A stretch of DNA of 46,622 bases from Prevotella sp. (lineage in GTDB: Bacteria > Bacteroidota > Bacteroidia > Bacteroidales > Bacteroidaceae), in contig JAFSKJ010000009.1 of NCBI GenBank assembly GCA_017449025.1, positions 1 to 46,622 of the forward strand, written 5' to 3'. Both the position numbers and the translations under genes were made by a program. Positions 43,725-46,622 of this stretch are shown piece by piece (position 1 is the first letter of the stretch; every line of letters begins with the position of its first letter). The notes under the pieces are model-generated. The model saw only the letters and a program-made list of their open reading frames with translations. It did not search any database and had not been told where the DNA came from.

Positions 43725-44264
43725 ATGCAGACGGACGAGAGTCAACTGATAGCCCGAATCCTCGACGGCCACGCCGAGGACTTCGGATATTTCCTTGAGC
43801 GCTACGGCGAGGAGGTCTTTGCCTTTGTAGGGCGACTGGTGCCGCAGCAGGAAGACGCCGAGGAACTGGTTCAGGACGCTTTTGTCCGTGCTTTCAACCG
43901 ATTGGAGACGTTTGAAGGGCGTTCGTCGTTTTCCACATGGATCTGTAGGATTGCCTACACCACAGCCGTTACGTGGCTGCGGAAACGGCGCATGAAGTAC
44001 CTCAGCATCGACGACCAGCCAGAGTTGACGGACATAGAGGTTGATGAGGCTTTCGACGATGAGTCGCGCGTAGAGGAACTGCGCCGAGCCATCACGCTGC
44101 TGAAACCGGATGAGCAGACACTCATAACGCTTTACTATTACGACAATCGTCCGCTTAGCGACATTGCCTATATCCTGGATGTGGAGCCAAATGCATTAGC
44201 AACGCGCCTGCATCGCATCCGTCGCAAACTATACCTATTTATGAAATATGGAAAAAACCGCTAA
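43725..44264 (+). CDS. ECF-type RNA polymerase sigma factor
   Basis: A 179-residue sigma-70 family protein of the extracytoplasmic-function group. Region 2 is visible at about 20-85 (EELVQDAFVRAFNRLETFEGRSSFSTWICRIAYTTAV). Region 4, about 115-175, has LKPDEQTLITLYYYDNRPLSDIAYIL and NALATRLHRIRRKL. It directs RNA polymerase to a stress regulon. Its last 17 bases overlap the next gene, a typical coupling between sigma factor and regulator. Confidence 0.95.
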   Translation: MQTDESQLIARILDGHAEDFGYFLERYGEEVFAFVGRLVPQQEDAEELVQDAFVRAFNRLETFEGRSSFSTWICRIAYTTAVTWLRKRRMKYLSIDDQPELTDIEVDEAFDDESRVEELRRAITLLKPDEQTLITLYYYDNRPLSDIAYILDVEPNALATRLHRIRRKLYLFMKYGKNR

Positions 44265-44604
44265 AGACCGTGCACTGATGCAAGCCCTTGCTCCCAAGGA
44301 GCCGAAGCAGTTGCCGTCGAACTTCCCCTATCTCACCATGCGCCGCATCAAGGAAGAGCAGCGCTTGGAAGAGCGTCGCCAGCACCTGTTTGCCATCCTA
44401 TCGATTATAGCAGTATCGCTGGCAGGTATCTTTGCACTTCTGTTCTTTGTGGGTGATGTGCTCTTGAAATGCTTGGTAAGTATCTGCGAACAGCAAGACG
44501 GTCTTGCGCTTGTTCTGCCCACGCTCTTCTGTCTGTTGTTCTTTGCCTTGGTCAACCATTTGCTTTCACGCCAGTATGGAACACACCGAAAGGCAGGGCG
44601 CTGA
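44248..44604 (+). CDS. Small membrane protein, likely anti-sigma-like
   Basis: A 118-residue protein with a soluble Lys/Arg-rich N-terminus (about residues 1-45) and two membrane helices (about 46-70 and 83-105). Overlapping the sigma gene and having a cytosolic N-terminus followed by membrane segments are traits of anti-sigma factors, but the zinc-binding HxxxCxxC motif is absent. I therefore call it only a candidate regulator. The operon appears to end with the hairpin at 44634. Confidence 0.7.
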   Translation: MEKTAKDRALMQALAPKEPKQLPSNFPYLTMRRIKEEQRLEERRQHLFAILSIIAVSLAGIFALLFFVGDVLLKCLVSICEQQDGLALVLPTLFCLLFFALVNHLLSRQYGTHRKAGR

Positions 44605-44633
44605 ACTTTGAAATAAGAGCTTTGCATCGCCAT

Positions 44634-44671
44634 TTGTGCTTATTTCCAATCTTTCTGTGAAATAAGCACAA
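44634..44671 (+). terminator. Hairpin after the sigma operon
   Basis: TTGTGCTTATTTC (44634-44646) and GAAATAAGCACAA (44659-44671) make a 13-bp perfect stem around a 12-base loop, followed by TGTTTTATGTTTATTT. The stem is AT-rich, so termination is plausible but not strong. It precedes the symporter gene by 64 bases. Confidence 0.7.
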
Positions 44672-44735
44672 TGTTTTATGTTTATTTCCGTTGATTTTGT
44701 TGTAACAAGAGTTGTTTCGTGGAGAATGATTGAAC

Positions 44736-46163
44736 ATGAATGAGTTGATAACTTCTGTAAACGATGCGTTGTGGGGCTACGTGCTGATCTTCGCCTTAGT
44801 GGGTTGCGGACTGTGGTTCACATGGCGCACACACTTTGTGCAGTTCCGCATGGTTGGCGAGATGCTGCGATTACTGACGGATTCGGTAGCAGACACGGTG
44901 GAGTCGCAAGTGACGGGAGAGGGCAACGAGGGCAGGCGAAAGCATGTCTCATCTTTTCAGGCCTTTGCCGTCAGCGTAGCCACCCGTGTGGGAACGGGCA
45001 ATCTGGCGGGTGTGGCGTCGGCCATTGCCATTGGCGGTCCTGGCGCGGTGTTCTGGATGTGGGTCATCGCGCTCATAGGCTCTGCTACGGCCTTTGTGGA
45101 GTCGACGCTGGCACAGCTGTTCAAACAGAAGCACAAGGACTCGTTCATCGGTGGTCCTGCCTACTACATCCAGCACGGCCTGCACCAGCGGTGGATGGCC
45201 GTCACATTTGCCGTGCTCATTACCTGTCAGTTTGGCCTTTCCAACAACTCCATCCAGGCCAACACCATCTGCGGTGCCATGCAGGAAGCCTTCGGCTGGT
45301 CGCCCCTTTGGGTGGGAATTGTGCTGGCTGCCCTTGGCCTGTTCATCGTCTTTGGCGGCATCCAGCGCATTGCTCACGTCAGTGCCATCCTGGTGCCTGT
45401 CATGGCCATCGGCTATGTGGTGCTGGCCATTGTCATCATTGTGATGAATATCCACCTTATACCGCACGTTTTCAAGGTCATAGTGCTCGATGCCTTTGGC
45501 ATCCAGCAGATTGCGGGCGGTGGCATCGGCGCAACAATCATGAACGGCGTGAAGCGAGGACTCTTCTCTAACGAGGCGGGCGAGGGCAGTGCGCCAAACG
45601 CTGCCGCCACAGCAGCCGTCACTCATCCTGTCAAGCAGGGACTTATCCAGGCGCTTGGCGTCTTTACCGATACCCTGCTCGTTTGTTCCTGCACAGCCTT
45701 TATCATTCTCATCAGCGGCCTCTACAGTGTGCCGGAACTCAATGGCATCGCATTGACGCAGTCTGCTCTTCAGTCGGAAGTAGGCTCCGCTGGTCCTGTG
45801 TTTGTGGCCATCGCAATCTTCCTCTTCGCGTTTTCCAGCATCATTGGCAACTACTATTACGGCGAGGCCAACATCCGTTTCATTACGCCCAACACAATGG
45901 TCATGACCATCTATCGCATCTGTTCGGCTGGCGTGATGGTGGTATTTGGTGCGATTGCCAGTTTCGAGTTGGTATGGAACATTGTAGACTTTTTCATGGC
46001 CTTCCTCACCGCTTGCAACCTCATTGCCATCGTGCTGCTGGGCCGCTATGCCTTCCGCCTGCTCGACGACTATCGTAGCCAGAAGCGAAAGGGCATAAAA
46101 GAACCCGTCTTCCACCGCAGCCAGTTTCCTGAGCTGAAAGACGAGTTAGAGTGTTGGGAATAA
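44736..46163 (+). CDS. Sodium:amino-acid symporter, AGCS family
   Basis: A 475-residue membrane protein of the alanine or glycine:cation symporter family. It has about ten to eleven hydrophobic segments and the family motifs VGTGNLAGVASAI near residue 88, NEAGEGSAPNAAATAAVTHP near 278 and SSIIGNYYYGEANI near 368. It imports small amino acids with sodium or protons. The start ATG 44736 is preferred to TTG 44730. No clear promoter is seen close by, so it might be read partly from the operon upstream. Confidence 0.95.
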   Translation: MNELITSVNDALWGYVLIFALVGCGLWFTWRTHFVQFRMVGEMLRLLTDSVADTVESQVTGEGNEGRRKHVSSFQAFAVSVATRVGTGNLAGVASAIAIGGPGAVFWMWVIALIGSATAFVESTLAQLFKQKHKDSFIGGPAYYIQHGLHQRWMAVTFAVLITCQFGLSNNSIQANTICGAMQEAFGWSPLWVGIVLAALGLFIVFGGIQRIAHVSAILVPVMAIGYVVLAIVIIVMNIHLIPHVFKVIVLDAFGIQQIAGGGIGATIMNGVKRGLFSNEAGEGSAPNAAATAAVTHPVKQGLIQALGVFTDTLLVCSCTAFIILISGLYSVPELNGIALTQSALQSEVGSAGPVFVAIAIFLFAFSSIIGNYYYGEANIRFITPNTMVMTIYRICSAGVMVVFGAIASFELVWNIVDFFMAFLTACNLIAIVLLGRYAFRLLDDYRSQKRKGIKEPVFHRSQFPELKDELECWE

Positions 46164-46581
46164 GCTATGAGATAGTTCCCCGTGCCCGCGAGACAAACTG
46201 CGTTAATTCTCCAAAAATGCTTCCGTATGTCAGCATTATTTTGTAACTTTGGAAGAAATCGCAAACCTTTTGTAAATAAAGGCAGTTCCAAGGATTGAGA
46301 AAAATTAGGGTTACGAACTGGCAACGGTTCTCATTTCCTCATTCTGCCGTGATTTGCTTGTCAATGAACTCCCGACTCAGAGCCACCAGCCTGTTTCAAT
46401 GGCTCGTTGTCGGGGACAAAGATAGTAAAAAATCTCGTAGGTTGTATGCCGCAAACGTTTTTTTTACGAATTATTTGCTCATTTCATTTTTTTGGGCGCA
46501 GGGGGGAATGTCCGTGGATAGCCCATATGCAGCCTAACCAAAATATCTTAGCGCAACGGAACTCATATCGAAGAAAATGGT
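46164..46581. other. Intergenic region, no gene assigned
   Basis: No protein is supported; an 80-residue plus frame looks like noise. TAACTTTG at 46241-46248 and minus-strand TATCTTTG at 46417-46424 fit the -7 box. GCAAACGTTT at 46451-46460 is ten of twelve bases of the MalR-type core seen at 32834. Together these suggest short or regulatory transcripts, but nothing more can be said. Confidence 0.4.
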
Positions 46582-46622
46582 TACCTTTGCACCATGGCAA
46601 AGAGACATTCATCATTCGACTA
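46582..46622 (+). CDS. Start of a further gene with -7 box
   Basis: TACCTTTG (46582-46589) fits the -7 box. Four bases later an ATG at 46594 opens a frame (MAKRHSSFD) that runs off the right edge. With so short a distance the message would be leaderless, or the true start is further on. Only nine codons are visible, so no function can be given. Confidence 0.35.

Overview
The window looks like chromosome of an anaerobic gut-type Bacteroidales bacterium, most likely Prevotella or a close relative. The reasons are the Bacteroidota promoter signature (TTTG, 19-20 bases, TAnnTTTG) in front of many genes, a complete porP-gldKLMN type IX secretion locus, lipoproteins and secreted proteins with short C-terminal sorting-like tails, many glycoside hydrolases, and intergenic repeats (a KWHF-coding palindrome, hairpin clusters) of the kind common in that group. 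No 16S gene is present, so the genus is an inference.

Region 1 (1-9542) is accessory DNA. It opens with a deletion scar joining an AAA ATPase fragment to a sirtuin fragment. A Nudix gene, an operon of rhuM-like gene, unknown gene, nitroreductase and TauE-type permease, and a convergent operon with a KdgF-like cupin follow. Next comes a mobilization and replication block: MobC-like protein, relaxase, a candidate oriT, an AATG-rich repeat array, an AT-rich stretch with phased iterons and a Rep_3 initiator. The block abuts the 3' end of tRNA-Asn, the usual place for an integrated mobilizable element. No integrase and no second att copy are visible, so the element probably continues to the left.

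Region 2 (9543-26258) is mainly core genome: tRNA-Asn, an S41 protease, a thioredoxin-fold lipoprotein lacking CxxC, ribD with an apparent internal deletion, greA behind a leader with a terminator-like hairpin, a HIT protein, a sirtuin, a DUF3089 protein, then porP-gldK-gldL-gldM-gldN. A Tat-exported aldo/keto reductase with a ferredoxin-like tail and a GH51 arabinofuranosidase follow.

Region 3 (26259-40358) starts with about 1 kb of non-coding repeats and an Rpn-nuclease remnant. It then carries two secreted proteins, GH35, an OmpA-type lipoprotein, a PAP2 phosphatase, GH77 (with a LacI/MalR-type operator upstream), a secreted protein with a duplicated domain, and GH97. GH77 and GH97 fit alpha-glucan use, but no susC/susD pair is present. 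A probable structured RNA of about 250 nt follows GH97.

Region 4 (40357-46622) holds a small lipoprotein, der, a secreted protein with a sorting-like tail, a palindrome cluster, an ECF sigma operon with two membrane proteins, an AGCS amino-acid symporter and the first codons of a further gene. Several predicted exported proteins carry tails that the secretion machinery encoded here could recognise.

The observations I rate most worth following are the candidate RNA at 40110-40358, the greA leader, the hairpin array at 26274-26745, the replication/transfer block next to tRNA-Asn with its unexplained repeats, and the operator before GH77.
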